Source of the DNA: Lentisphaera araneosa HTCC2155
Lineage (GTDB): Bacteria > Verrucomicrobiota > Lentisphaeria > Lentisphaerales > Lentisphaeraceae
Direction of reading: 5' to 3'
Assembly: GCF_000170755.1 (NCBI RefSeq)
Contig: NZ_ABCK01000005.1
Location: 62,001 to 126,000 of the forward strand
Length of the DNA stretch: 64,000 nucleotides
Positions 8,380 to 17,396 of this stretch are shown one piece after another. The notes under the pieces were generated by a model. The model saw only the letters and a list, made by a program, of their open reading frames with translations. It was not told where the DNA came from and searched no databases. Numbering within the stretch: the stretch's first letter is position 1; each line of letters opens with the position of its first letter. Made by a program: the position numbers and the translations under genes.

Positions 8380-9080
8380 GTCATATTATTTCTGACGATA
8401 TCTACCTTTTAAAAGAAGAACATGAGTACAAGCTCAAGTCAGATCCCAGTGCAGAATTCACCTCATGTACCACTTTTATCAAACAATTTTTCTCCCCCTT
8501 TAATGCCGATGCCGTCGCTCAAAAACTCGTATCCTCTGTACCTAAATACGCCGAAATGACCATTGAAGAACTAAAAGATGAATGGACGGCTGCTGCAGAT
8601 CATGGAACACAAGTTCACGAAGAACTCGAAGAGTATATCTTAAGCGGTGCAGAGCCCAAAGAAGATAAGGGTATTGCGGGGAAAAATTGGTTAATAGAAA
8701 ATATCGACCTCGAAAAATTCACTCTCTATCCAGAAGTCATCATCTTTTGCAAAGAACTCAAACTTGCAGGGACCATTGACCTTATTGCTCAGCATAAAAA
8801 GTCAGGCTCACTGCTGCTTTTCGACTGGAAGACGAATAAGCGTATTAATAAACGCGCCTTTAGAGGCGAAAGAGGCATTCACCCTGCCAGTGAGCAATTA
8901 GATGACTGCAACTTCAATCATTATTCAGCCCAGCTCTCCCTCTACCGTTATTTATTAGAGAATAACTATAATTGTAAAATTCATCGTCAAATCATCCTGC
9001 ACCTCGATGAGACTAAGTCGAACGTGATTGATTGTGATTACTTGGAGAGCACCATACACAAGATGCTTGAGGTTCTTTAG
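8376..9080 (+). CDS. PD-(D/E)XK nuclease superfamily protein
   Basis: 234 aa from ATG 8376, which overlaps the previous stop as ATGA. Seen: an N-terminal THGTQVHEELEEYI-type segment (around residue 85, written HGTQVHEELE), then LAGTIDLIAQHKKSGSLLLFDWKTNKRIN, which has the GxxD...(D/E)xK order of PD-(D/E)XK nucleases, and a C-terminal NHYSAQLSLYRYLLE helix containing the QxxxY motif. This combination is typical of Cas4/RecB-like 5'-3' exonuclease domains and phage exonucleases. There are no Fe-S cysteines of Cas4 and no Cas genes nearby. The role is unknown; it ends head-to-head with murG (4-bp overlap of the 3' ends). Confidence 0.75.
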   Translation: MSHIISDDIYLLKEEHEYKLKSDPSAEFTSCTTFIKQFFSPFNADAVAQKLVSSVPKYAEMTIEELKDEWTAAADHGTQVHEELEEYILSGAEPKEDKGIAGKNWLIENIDLEKFTLYPEVIIFCKELKLAGTIDLIAQHKKSGSLLLFDWKTNKRINKRAFRGERGIHPASEQLDDCNFNHYSAQLSLYRYLLENNYNCKIHRQIILHLDETKSNVIDCDYLESTIHKMLEVL

Positions 9081-10153
9081 ATTTTAGGGAAAATTTCTTT
9101 TAGAACTTTATCTGCTGCATCGGGATAATCAATCATACTAAAATCAAGCTCTTTATCTTGTCGCATTTGTAACTCAATGGCATTGGCCAAACTAAACTGA
9201 TCAATTTCGGATTGATGGAGTTTATAAAAACCATTTGATTGACAAGCGTAATCTGCGTTGATCTCCTGGTGATCTTCCGCCGCAATGGGATAGGGAATCA
9301 ACACTGCCTTAGTTTTAAAATGAATGAGCTCCGCTATACTCGAGGCTCCTGCTCGGCAAACGACCACATTAGCACGATTAATAAGAGCCCCCATTTCTTG
9401 GCTTTGCTTGCTTACAGCAACTGGAGAATTACCGTAAAAGTCAATGAGTTCAGCATTATCATCAGATCCCGTTAACTGCACGAGCTGCAATTTATATTTA
9501 CGAGCGTTCATGACATCATATGCGTACCGAAGCATTTTATTAATCGCTTCTGCCCCCTGGCTACCGCCAAAGCATAGTACTAGAGGATCTTCATCGTTCA
9601 GATGACTGATAAAATCCGGTTTTTTAAAATTCTCCTCAAGCAACTCAGGACGTATGGGCATACCCACAACTACTGTGGGGCATTGAATCGCCGACTCATT
9701 CTTTAATGGGAAACTCGCCAAGAATTTTTGTGCGTACTTCGACATAAAACGATTAGCTTTACCTGCCCACACATTGCCTTCGTGGATAAAGGTGGGGATT
9801 TTCAAACTGGCACAAGCTAAGCCCAAGGGAACACCCGCAAAACTTCCCATAAACAAAACGGCATCAGGTTTTTCTTCTCGTAGGAATTTTTTGGCCTTCA
9901 AGTAATCACAATAGAATCGCCAAGCAAAAAGTGGGATACGCCATGGTTTTTTTATACTAGGCAGACTTAAGGCCCTCGCCAAATTTGATTTCAAACCATG
10001 TTCTTCAGCAATCTCTGCTTGGCCAGGGGCTCGTCTGCCAGTCAAGAAAAGGCTCACATCTAGCCCTTTATCCTGCGCCTTCCTTGCAATAGATAAACCT
10101 GGGTAATAATGCCCACCTGTCCCACCGCAGGATACGATTAATTTACTCAACAT
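9077..10153 (-). CDS. murG: UDP-GlcNAc:lipid I N-acetylglucosaminyltransferase
   Basis: 358 aa peripheral membrane GT-B glycosyltransferase that converts lipid I to lipid II. Seen: SCGGTGGHYYPGLSIA at the N-terminus (acceptor-side glycine loop), FMGSFAGVP, IHEGNVWAGKANRF and the donor-side motifs GGSQGAEAINKML and CRAGASSIAEL. Complete in length. It overlaps ftsW by 11 bp and is the last gene of the operon RNB-IMPase-ftsW-murG. Like FtsW it acts at the division and elongation machinery. Confidence 0.95.
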   Translation of the reverse strand: MLSKLIVSCGGTGGHYYPGLSIARKAQDKGLDVSLFLTGRRAPGQAEIAEEHGLKSNLARALSLPSIKKPWRIPLFAWRFYCDYLKAKKFLREEKPDAVLFMGSFAGVPLGLACASLKIPTFIHEGNVWAGKANRFMSKYAQKFLASFPLKNESAIQCPTVVVGMPIRPELLEENFKKPDFISHLNDEDPLVLCFGGSQGAEAINKMLRYAYDVMNARKYKLQLVQLTGSDDNAELIDFYGNSPVAVSKQSQEMGALINRANVVVCRAGASSIAELIHFKTKAVLIPYPIAAEDHQEINADYACQSNGFYKLHQSEIDQFSLANAIELQMRQDKELDFSMIDYPDAADKVLKEIFPKI

Positions 10154-11351
10154 TTTCTCCGGGCAGGATTAAAGGACCTTTCACGTGACTATTTGAAGGC
10201 TTGTCAGGTACGTATTCCCCAGTGGAAGTCATACGATCCACACTCAATAATAAACCCACTGAGATAAAAGCCGAAACCATACTCGATCCACCATAGCTAA
10301 TAAATGGCGCCGTAATACCCGTCGTGGGAAGCAAGCCACAAATCACTCCCATATTAACGAAAGCATGCTGAATTACCGTACAACCAAGAGTTGAAGCGAG
10401 AATGACGCCTCGAACATTACGTGCCTGTCCCGCAACTTTAAGTGATGAAACTAAAAATAATAGGTAGAGAAAGCAGACAAATAAAATACATAAGAAGCCC
10501 AGCTCTTCTCCCACAATTGCGAGAATAAAGTCTGTATGAGCTTCAGGGAGATACTCATTTTTCATACGACTTTCAGAAAAACCTTGCCCCGTCCAACCTC
10601 CCGAGCCGAGAGATAGCAATGAGTGCCAAAGCTGGTAACCCTTATCAGCCGAAAGTTCTTCCGGAGTTAGAAAAGACTCAAATCGCGCCGCTCTAACCGG
10701 AGATATGATCGCCACAGAAAAAACGCCCACTATGCCCATAATTACACAGCCTACTAACCAACGCATACGAGCTCCCGCAACAAACATTACGGTTATTATC
10801 ACTGTGCCCGTAAGTACTGTCATCGATAAACTACCACCCAACATAATCAACATCATTACCGAGCCACCAATGAGCGCTGGAAAAATGAAACCCCACTTAA
10901 GCTCGTGGACGCGTTTAATATTATGGTGATAATACTCCGACAAAACGAGCACCAAAGCAATCTTGGTAAACTCCGCAGGCTGAATACCAAAGCCTCCAAT
11001 TCTAAACCAACGATAGGAGCCTTTAATCGCTTTGATCAGTGGAAATTTTTTCGCAATATCTGAGTAGCCTGCCTTACTCAGTATGTTGGCTAAAACCAAA
11101 TACAGCAAAGCCACACAACAAATCACCAGAAACCATCGGGCATTGCGGCATAACCAATTGTAATCAATGAACTGAATGAAAAATGCGAGAGTCGCACCAA
11201 TACATACAAAAAGGGATTGGTTAAAGAAGTATTTATTACCATGCACAGGAGCACTCGTCGAATAGAGCATCGGTAAACTAAAGCAAATCAGCAAGAAAAC
11301 GCTCACGAGCATGATCACCCTAAACTGAGGACGGTAAGGTGCTTTTTCCAT
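10143..11351 (-). CDS. ftsW: SEDS-family peptidoglycan polymerase FtsW
   Basis: 402 aa polytopic membrane protein with about ten hydrophobic segments. Seen: GSYRWFRIGGFGIQPAEFTKIALVL, the SEDS signature, AHTDFILAIVGEELGF, and the C-terminal INMGV-like VNMGVICGLLPTTGITAPFISYGGSSM. Together with a class B penicillin-binding protein it polymerises lipid II. The coupling to murG (11-bp overlap) supports FtsW rather than RodA, since ftsW-murG is the classic dcw order; the rest of the dcw cluster is not here. Confidence 0.93.
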   Translation of the reverse strand: MEKAPYRPQFRVIMLVSVFLLICFSLPMLYSTSAPVHGNKYFFNQSLFVCIGATLAFFIQFIDYNWLCRNARWFLVICCVALLYLVLANILSKAGYSDIAKKFPLIKAIKGSYRWFRIGGFGIQPAEFTKIALVLVLSEYYHHNIKRVHELKWGFIFPALIGGSVMMLIMLGGSLSMTVLTGTVIITVMFVAGARMRWLVGCVIMGIVGVFSVAIISPVRAARFESFLTPEELSADKGYQLWHSLLSLGSGGWTGQGFSESRMKNEYLPEAHTDFILAIVGEELGFLCILFVCFLYLLFLVSSLKVAGQARNVRGVILASTLGCTVIQHAFVNMGVICGLLPTTGITAPFISYGGSSMVSAFISVGLLLSVDRMTSTGEYVPDKPSNSHVKGPLILPGENVE

Positions 11352-11386
11352 TAATGGACCCCTAGATGAAGATCATTCAACATAAA

Positions 11387-12208
11387 CTAAAACTGTAAAC
11401 CCTCTTCACCGTAATGATCAGCGACTCTAGCTAATAACTCTTTATGCACTTCCGGTTTTGCCGTCACTAACATGCGATCCACATTCATATCGTAAGCTTC
11501 GCCTTTGTGATTACTTACCGTCATACCCATTTCTTCCAAAAAGAGCAAACCCGCACCTACGTCATAGGGTTGTAAATCACTTTCCCAAAAACCCTGTAAC
11601 CAACCTGCTGCCACATAACTCAAGTCTAAAGCTGCTGAACCAAAACGTCTGATACCTCGACAACGCGGCATTAAATCTTCAATCAAGGAGAAAAACTGGT
11701 CTTTTAAATCGGGCGAGCGATAAGGGAAACCCGTCCCTATCATTGCCTTTTCAAAGGAACGTTGAGTTTGAAGTGAATGCAGTTGTTTATGATTGTGGAA
11801 AAAACCAAGGCCTTTAAAGGCATGAAAAAACTCACTACTTATAGGCTTGTATACCGCTCCGAACTGAGGTTTTCCTTTGTAGAGGAGTGCCACAGAAATA
11901 GAAAATTGATCTAAGTGATTGAGATAATTCGTCGTCCCATCGAGTGGGTCAACTAACCACATCCAATCGGCTTCGCCACGCTTGCCATTCTCTTCGCCCC
12001 AAAACTCAGCTTCGGGGTAGAGTGGACTTAAGCCTTCAAAAAGCATACTTTCACTTTGGCGATCTACAAATGACACCAATTCACGTGGTTCTTTTTCTTC
12101 TTCTTGAACTTCTAAATCTCGGAAATTATCTAATTGGAAATCTCCGACTCCCTGAAGTAAGCGCTCGACTTCTTCAATAAATTTGTATCTATCCAGCTCT
12201 AAAAGCAT
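11387..12208 (-). CDS. Inositol monophosphatase family protein
   Basis: 273 aa Mg2+-dependent, Li+-sensitive type phosphatase fold. Seen: WGEENGKRG (metal-binding Glu), WLVDPLDGTTNYLN (the DPLDGT motif) and the C-terminal GSAALDLSYVAAGWLQGFWE. The family includes inositol-1-phosphatase (SuhB), fructose bisphosphatase and PAP phosphatase; which substrate applies is not decided by sequence. The gene starts 3 bp after the RNB exonuclease stop and is 35 bp ahead of ftsW. SuhB-like proteins are also linked to transcription and RNase function in some bacteria, which makes the pairing with an exoribonuclease notable but unproven. Confidence 0.9.
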   Translation of the reverse strand: MLLELDRYKFIEEVERLLQGVGDFQLDNFRDLEVQEEEKEPRELVSFVDRQSESMLFEGLSPLYPEAEFWGEENGKRGEADWMWLVDPLDGTTNYLNHLDQFSISVALLYKGKPQFGAVYKPISSEFFHAFKGLGFFHNHKQLHSLQTQRSFEKAMIGTGFPYRSPDLKDQFFSLIEDLMPRCRGIRRFGSAALDLSYVAAGWLQGFWESDLQPYDVGAGLLFLEEMGMTVSNHKGEAYDMNVDRMLVTAKPEVHKELLARVADHYGEEGLQF

Positions 12209-12211
12209 ACC

Positions 12212-14218
12212 CTATTCGTCCAAGATTGATTCTAAACTTAATTTTGCATGATTTAGTTTAGGGTCGACTAGTTGAATTTTCACCTCTAGACGAGTACCAA
12301 TCTCAAGCTTTTTACCGTGATTTAATTTTAAGCGCAGAGTCAGTCCATCTAATTCGACTAATAGGCCACCATTTAAATGATTGACCACAGTCGCCAAATA
12401 AGTCTCTCCAATCTTTGATTGTTCGAGGTACGTGTAAAGCCAAAAGTTCTCTGACTGCCTTTGTACATCTCTTACTTCCCCCAAACGACTTTCAGCTTTT
12501 GATTTGATTTCTAATAATTCATCTTCAGTATAAACCAAATCTCGTCCCTCTAAAAAGGCGATAAGTTGCCTTTGCATCATCAAGTCGCTATAGCGACGAA
12601 TCGGAGAAGTAAACTGAGTATAACAATCCAAACCCAGGCCCGCATGATCTGAGGGGTAAGGGGTCATACGGGACTTTTTCATACACTTAATCGCTGCATC
12701 AAAAGATACCGGATCATACGTCTCGGGCATCGCCACTTGTTCATCAGACTTTTCTTGAACGCGATATAAGGCTGGAATCTCATTGTCCCGACAAAATTGC
12801 GCTCCTAAATTATTCGCGAGAATCATAAACTCACCCACTAATGCACGACTCTTTGAATGAGCTCTTACTTCAGTAATATCAACCACGCCATCGACAATGG
12901 TAATTTTATTTTCTGGTCGATTAAAAGTTATCGCTCCCTTTTCTTGTCGCTTGAGTATCAATTCATCTGCTAAATTCGCTAGAATATCAAGATCTTTTTT
13001 TAAGTCTTCTTTTGCTTCTTCATCGCCTTCTAGGACTCCATCACAATAACGATAGCTCAATTTTTCAGAAACTTGAATTAAACTTCTTTCAATATGGGTA
13101 GATCTCAATTCCCCATCACTTGTCAAAGTGGCGTAATAAGACAGCGCAGGCTTGGGCGAACCAGGAAGAAGAGATGCCTTATGAGTGGCTAATTCCGCAG
13201 GAAACATATTCACTGTTCCAGTTGGTAAATAAATACTCGTGGCCCTGTGCTCTGCTTCTAGGTCCAAGGTGCTTGCTTTGGCGATATAGGCACTAACGTC
13301 TGCGATATGAATCCCAATTTTAAATAAATCATTTTCTAGATATTCAACACTGAGAACATCGTCCACATCTGAAGTTGATTCATCATCAATACTAAAGCAA
13401 TAAAAGTCTTCACCCAAGTCATTTCGACCTGTTGAATCAAAATCCAGCTCTTCAGCCATCGCGAGGAGTTTCTGGGAGAAATCGGGGCGTATTCCTGCTA
13501 TCACTAAGTGTTCATCACAATCTTTACTAATCTGCCCTGTTTTCATCAAAAACTCGACAGCTTTTAATCTCAAGGGAGACTTGCCAATCAGTTTATCTAA
13601 AAACCTCGAGGCATCAGAACTCTGTTTCAGCCAAATCAAGTTACCTAATTGCCCGACAAAAGTTTTAAATTTTCCAGGAACTTCGACAGTGGAATCCTCA
13701 TCACTTTCCAAAACACTCTGAACCCAGGGTCCAAGCTCAGCTTCGTACTCTTCTTGAAGGCGCTTTTTCTCTCGACTCTTTAAAATAGCCTCAACTTGCT
13801 CTTGGTCGCGAATCGTAAATTCAGCAAGCCGGCGCTTAAAGTAAACTATATCTTGGGACAAAACATCAAATAAACCCGCTTTCAGGTAATCACTTAGTTC
13901 TGAAAAATAAAAATCGCAGAGCTCATCTAAGGTGAAAACTTTACACTCTTCGCCTTCCAGCATCTCCCACAGCATCCCAAGGTCAACATCAGCGGCTAAT
14001 GATTTTATCTTCTCTTCATACTGCGGGTGGTTTAAACGAAAGTCATCTTCGCTCACTTTTTCATTAAAACTAAATAAAACGTTCTTTAATGGCAAAGGAA
14101 TTGTGCGTCCGCTCGCAATTAAAGACTTGGCCTTTTTTTTCTCTATCCCCAAGACATAAGCTAGTCTTAATTGGTTTCCGTCCGTGTAAGCACTCAGCCC
14201 ATAAAATTCTTCTGTCAT
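12212..14218 (-). CDS. RNB-domain 3'-5' exoribonuclease (RNase II/R family)
   Basis: 668 aa. The catalytic RNB domain begins near residue 275 with FSIDDESTSDVDD, the cluster of Asp residues that bind two Mg ions, and ends with YTQFTSPIRRYSDLMMQRQL. A C-terminal S1-like part (TYLATVVNHLNGGLLVEL) follows. The N-terminal 250 residues are not typical cold-shock domains by eye, which makes it closer to the shorter RNase II-like members than to classical RNase R. It degrades RNA processively from the 3' end. First gene of the minus-strand operon; its upstream gap holds the twin-hairpin structure. Confidence 0.9.
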   Translation of the reverse strand: MTEEFYGLSAYTDGNQLRLAYVLGIEKKKAKSLIASGRTIPLPLKNVLFSFNEKVSEDDFRLNHPQYEEKIKSLAADVDLGMLWEMLEGEECKVFTLDELCDFYFSELSDYLKAGLFDVLSQDIVYFKRRLAEFTIRDQEQVEAILKSREKKRLQEEYEAELGPWVQSVLESDEDSTVEVPGKFKTFVGQLGNLIWLKQSSDASRFLDKLIGKSPLRLKAVEFLMKTGQISKDCDEHLVIAGIRPDFSQKLLAMAEELDFDSTGRNDLGEDFYCFSIDDESTSDVDDVLSVEYLENDLFKIGIHIADVSAYIAKASTLDLEAEHRATSIYLPTGTVNMFPAELATHKASLLPGSPKPALSYYATLTSDGELRSTHIERSLIQVSEKLSYRYCDGVLEGDEEAKEDLKKDLDILANLADELILKRQEKGAITFNRPENKITIVDGVVDITEVRAHSKSRALVGEFMILANNLGAQFCRDNEIPALYRVQEKSDEQVAMPETYDPVSFDAAIKCMKKSRMTPYPSDHAGLGLDCYTQFTSPIRRYSDLMMQRQLIAFLEGRDLVYTEDELLEIKSKAESRLGEVRDVQRQSENFWLYTYLEQSKIGETYLATVVNHLNGGLLVELDGLTLRLKLNHGKKLEIGTRLEVKIQLVDPKLNHAKLSLESILDE

Positions 14219-14343
14219 TCTTATCCTTAATAAAATTTGGCGTAAAGTGCCCTCGCGGGCATACTTTTCAAACTCAAAGCATCAAGCAGGAAGAACTTAT
14301 TTTCTGCATAAATTAACCTTTTCTTAATATTTTATTCAAAAAA
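14219..14343. other. Intergenic start between RNB gene and twin-hairpin region
   Basis: AT-rich region between the divergent RNB gene and the hairpin structures. I see no gene; promoters for the minus-strand operon should lie here. Confidence 0.4.
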
Positions 14344-14560
14344 CGTTTGAAATGCGTATATTTATGAATATTATAATATTAGGAAAACGAACGAGTATTT
14401 CAAACGATCTTTTAAGTCGCCGTCCCAAACACTCCTCACTCCCTCCTATTGACACTCCCCGGGGCGGCGACTTAAAAGATCTAGTAAATACACTTTAAAC
14501 TGCCGTCCACTCCTCACTCCCTCCTATTTACACTCCCAACACTCCGGGCGGCAGTTTTTT
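14344..14560 (+). ncRNA. Candidate small RNA: two stem-loops with a repeated C-rich loop and T-tract
   Basis: Seen directly: a 17-bp perfect stem (14406-14422 with 14465-14481) with a 42-nt loop, then a 9-bp stem (14497-14505 with 14549-14557) with a 43-nt loop, followed by six T. The loops share a 30-nt sequence with one mismatch (14430-14459 and 14508-14537), containing CTCACTCCCTCCTATT. A third 10-bp inverted repeat (14344-14353 with 14397-14406) abuts the first stem. TATAAT at 14372-14377 with TTGAAA 19 nt upstream may be a promoter. The loop core CCUCC is complementary to Shine-Dalgarno sequences. On the other strand the loops read AGGAGGGAG, but no T-tract follows there. Expression as RNA is inferred. 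Confidence 0.5.
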
Positions 14561-14703
14561 CTTCCTCAAAGCACCTGACTGTCATTAATCTTTGCTAAGT
14601 CACAAATTACCTAGATTTTTGATCATTTTTATTGAGTGGCTTTTTTGCAAAAGCCATTAATGAACTATCTTAGGACTTGTTTAAATTTTAAAATCAACTT
14701 CCT

Positions 14704-15765
14704 ATGAGTCTAGCTAATAAAATCAGATCAGTTTTTGTCAAAGATATCGGTATCGATCTTGGCACAGCAAACAGCCTTGTTTTCGTACGCGATCAAGGCA
14801 TCGTCCTTAATGAACCCAGTGTAGTTGCTGTACACGAAGATACCGGAAAGGCTCTCGCCGTAGGTATTGAAGCGAAAAAAATGCTAGGTAGAACGCCAGG
14901 TTCCATCAGAGCGATTCGCCCCATGAAAGATGGCGTTATTGCTGATTTTGACATCACCGAGATTATGTTACGCTATTTCATTAACAAAGTTCACTCCCGC
15001 GCACGCAACCTCACCATGCCCCGTGTCCTCATTGCCGTTCCATCAGGAATCAATGAAGTTGAAATGCGTGCCGTCAAAGAAAGTGCCAAAAAGGCTGGTG
15101 CTGGAGAAGTAGAAACAATTTTCGAGCCCATGGCAGCTGCTATTGGCGTTGGCCTTCCTGTTGCCGACCCAACCGGCAACATGGTTGTTGATATCGGTGG
15201 CGGCACAACTGAAGTCGCCATGATTTCACTTGCCGGCATCGTGGAAAGTAAAAGTGTTAAAGTTGGTGGTGATGCCATGGACATGGCTATTACTAATCAC
15301 GTAAAGAATAACTACAATTTAAAAATTGGTCCTAGAATGGCTGAGCAAATCAAGATTAATCTTGGCTCTGCATTCCCTCTTGAAGAAGGCGAACTAACAA
15401 TGGAAGTTCGTGGTAATGACCAACTCGCTGGTTTACCAAAAGCCATCACCATTACGAGCACAGAGATCCGCGAAGCTTTAATGCCCCCAGTAACTGCCAT
15501 TGCAGAATCTGTTCGTCAAACTCTTGACCGCTGCCCTCCTGAGCTATCAGCTGACTTAATTGACCATGGCATTTATCTCGCTGGCGGTGGCGCCCTATTG
15601 CGTGGCTTAGATAAATTACTTCGCCAAGAAACTGGCCTCCCAGTAACCGTTGCTGATGACCCCCTCTGTGCGGTGGCTAACGGTACAGGTTCTGCGCTTC
15701 AGAATATGGATACGCTCTTTAGAAACTCCCAAGAAGCAGCCAAGCGCAACAAAAAGTACCGCTAA
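14704..15765 (+). CDS. mreB: Rod-shape determining protein MreB
   Basis: 353 aa actin-like ATPase that organises cell-wall elongation. Seen: DIGIDLGTANSLVFV (phosphate 1), VVDIGGGTTEVAMISL (phosphate 2) and YLAGGGALLRGLDKLL (adenosine motif). The N-terminal MSLANKIRSVFVK may form the membrane-binding amphipathic helix. No mreC or mreD follows: instead plsY begins 3 bp after the stop, so this mreB is the head of an envelope operon. The 5' gap contains the twin-hairpin structure ending about 140 bp upstream. Confidence 0.96.
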   Translation: MSLANKIRSVFVKDIGIDLGTANSLVFVRDQGIVLNEPSVVAVHEDTGKALAVGIEAKKMLGRTPGSIRAIRPMKDGVIADFDITEIMLRYFINKVHSRARNLTMPRVLIAVPSGINEVEMRAVKESAKKAGAGEVETIFEPMAAAIGVGLPVADPTGNMVVDIGGGTTEVAMISLAGIVESKSVKVGGDAMDMAITNHVKNNYNLKIGPRMAEQIKINLGSAFPLEEGELTMEVRGNDQLAGLPKAITITSTEIREALMPPVTAIAESVRQTLDRCPPELSADLIDHGIYLAGGGALLRGLDKLLRQETGLPVTVADDPLCAVANGTGSALQNMDTLFRNSQEAAKRNKKYR

Positions 15766-15768
15766 GCA

Positions 15769-16401
15769 ATGCCCTACCTCGTGACAATCCTCATCTGCTA
15801 TTTATGCGGATCCATCCCCTTTGGTTTAATCCTATCAAGAATACATGGCATTGATATCCGTCAACATGGCAGCGGCAATATCGGCGCCACGAATGTCCTA
15901 AGAACTCTGGGTAAGAAATGGGGCTACAGCTGTTTTATCCTTGATTTTTTAAAAGGCCTAATCCCCGTCTTAATGATTCACTTTTACTTCACGAAAAATC
16001 ATCCTGAACTTGCGAACACCGCAACCATCATTGCTTTACCTGCCACAATCTCAGGACATATATTTAGTATTTTCCTAAATTTCAAAGGCGGTAAAGGTGT
16101 TGCCACAGGTGCTGGCGCCGTCATGGCCCTCTGCCCTCCCGCAGTTATCCTTGCTTTAACAGTTTGGTTTCTCTGCTTCAAAGCCTCAGGCTACGTTTCT
16201 CTCGCCAGTATCATAGCTGCCATTACGGTCCCCATTTTTGCCATACTGCTCAATAAGATCAATTTCATTGAGACCAATCCAGCTCAGATCAGCCTGTTAA
16301 TTATACTTGCGCTACTTGTTACCTATATGCACAAAGCTAACATCAAACGACTCTGTAATGGCACTGAAAGCTGCTTTAAAAAGAAGGAGAAGAAATCATG
16401 A
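15769..16401 (+). CDS. plsY: Acyl-phosphate:glycerol-3-phosphate acyltransferase
   Basis: 210 aa integral membrane enzyme that makes lysophosphatidic acid from acyl phosphate. Seen: CGSIPFGLILSRI, the loop GSGNIGATNVLRTLGKKWG with the glycerol-phosphate site, and FKGGKGVATGAGAV, all PlsY signatures, between five or so hydrophobic segments. Starts 3 bp after mreB and overlaps gpsA by 4 bp. Its partner PlsX is not in the window. PlsY and GpsA act in consecutive steps (GpsA supplies the glycerol 3-phosphate), which explains the pairing. Confidence 0.95.
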   Translation: MPYLVTILICYLCGSIPFGLILSRIHGIDIRQHGSGNIGATNVLRTLGKKWGYSCFILDFLKGLIPVLMIHFYFTKNHPELANTATIIALPATISGHIFSIFLNFKGGKGVATGAGAVMALCPPAVILALTVWFLCFKASGYVSLASIIAAITVPIFAILLNKINFIETNPAQISLLIILALLVTYMHKANIKRLCNGTESCFKKKEKKS

Positions 16402-17393
16402 AAATCACTGTTTTATCTTCTGGAAGCTGGGGCACTGCCTTAGCCAAGACGCTCTGCGATAATAATCACGATGTACACCTCTGGTCACGATCACAAGAAT
16501 ACTCTGATGCGATGGAAGCAAAGCGAGAAAACTTTCGCTACCTTCCTGGCTTTCCCCTGCCGGACTCACTGCATTTAACTGCGGATCTCGCAAAAGCGAT
16601 CGAAAATACCGACCTCATTGTAACTTCTACGCCAACTCAATACGTTCGCCACAGCCTTGAAATGCTCAAGGAGCATAAAACGACGGCTCCCATCTGTAAC
16701 GTCTCCAAGGGAATTGAAGTCAGCTCACTCCAACGAATCAGTGAAATTACTTCCGAAATACTTGGTGAAAGTCACCCCTTCTGTGTTTTAGTTGGACCCA
16801 GTCACGCTGAAGAACTCATCAAAAACATGCCTACCGCGGTGGTTGTTAGTTCACAATTTAACTACCTAGCAAAAATGGTTCAAAATGTGTTCATGAACCA
16901 AAACTTTCGCGTTTATACGAGCTCGGATTTAGTGGGCGTAGAGCTCGGCGGCGCCCTCAAAAATATCTTTGCGATTGCCGCAGGTGTGATTGATGGTTTA
17001 GGTCTAGGCGATAACACAAAAGCTGCATTAATGACTCGAGGCAATGTAGAAATGGCTCGCTTAGGTCGCGCACTCGGTGGATTTGAAGAAACCTTTAATG
17101 GTCTTTCGGGAATTGGCGACCTCATTGTGACTTGTACAAGTAAGCACAGCCGTAACCGTAGTGTGGGTGAGATGCTTGGCAAGGGTCTGAGTATGGACGA
17201 TATCAAAGCAAAACTCGGCCACTCTGTTGCCGAAGGTGTCGCCACAACTAAAAGCGCTTACCAACTCGCTCAACAATACAAAGTTGAAGTCCCCATTATT
17301 GAACAATGCTATCAGGTTCTCTACGAAGATCGTTCTGCTGCCGAAGCCATTAACTACTTAATGACTCGTGACGCTAAACAGGAACGCAATTAA
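16398..17393 (+). CDS. gpsA: NAD(P)H-dependent glycerol-3-phosphate dehydrogenase
   Basis: 331 aa cytosolic enzyme reducing dihydroxyacetone phosphate to sn-glycerol 3-phosphate for phospholipids. Seen: VLSSGSWGTALAKTL (dinucleotide loop), CNVSKGIE (catalytic-Lys region), VGPSHAEEL and GVELGGALKNIFAIAAG, then NTKAALMTRG. Complete length. The start overlaps plsY as ATGA. It feeds PlsY, encoded just upstream. Confidence 0.96.
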   Translation: MKITVLSSGSWGTALAKTLCDNNHDVHLWSRSQEYSDAMEAKRENFRYLPGFPLPDSLHLTADLAKAIENTDLIVTSTPTQYVRHSLEMLKEHKTTAPICNVSKGIEVSSLQRISEITSEILGESHPFCVLVGPSHAEELIKNMPTAVVVSSQFNYLAKMVQNVFMNQNFRVYTSSDLVGVELGGALKNIFAIAAGVIDGLGLGDNTKAALMTRGNVEMARLGRALGGFEETFNGLSGIGDLIVTCTSKHSRNRSVGEMLGKGLSMDDIKAKLGHSVAEGVATTKSAYQLAQQYKVEVPIIEQCYQVLYEDRSAAEAINYLMTRDAKQERN

Positions 17394-17396
17394 TCA

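Noticed and set aside
10705-10929. Open frame opposite ftsW, and similar frames opposite carB, ilvD, mreB and gpsA
   Set aside because: Low-complexity shadows of strongly supported genes.
14430-14537. Two 30-nt repeats spaced 78 nt apart as a mini CRISPR
   Set aside because: Only two copies, each lies in the loop of a perfect stem with different arms, and there are no cas genes. The PD-(D/E)XK protein at 8376 lacks Cas4 cysteines and is 6 kb away.
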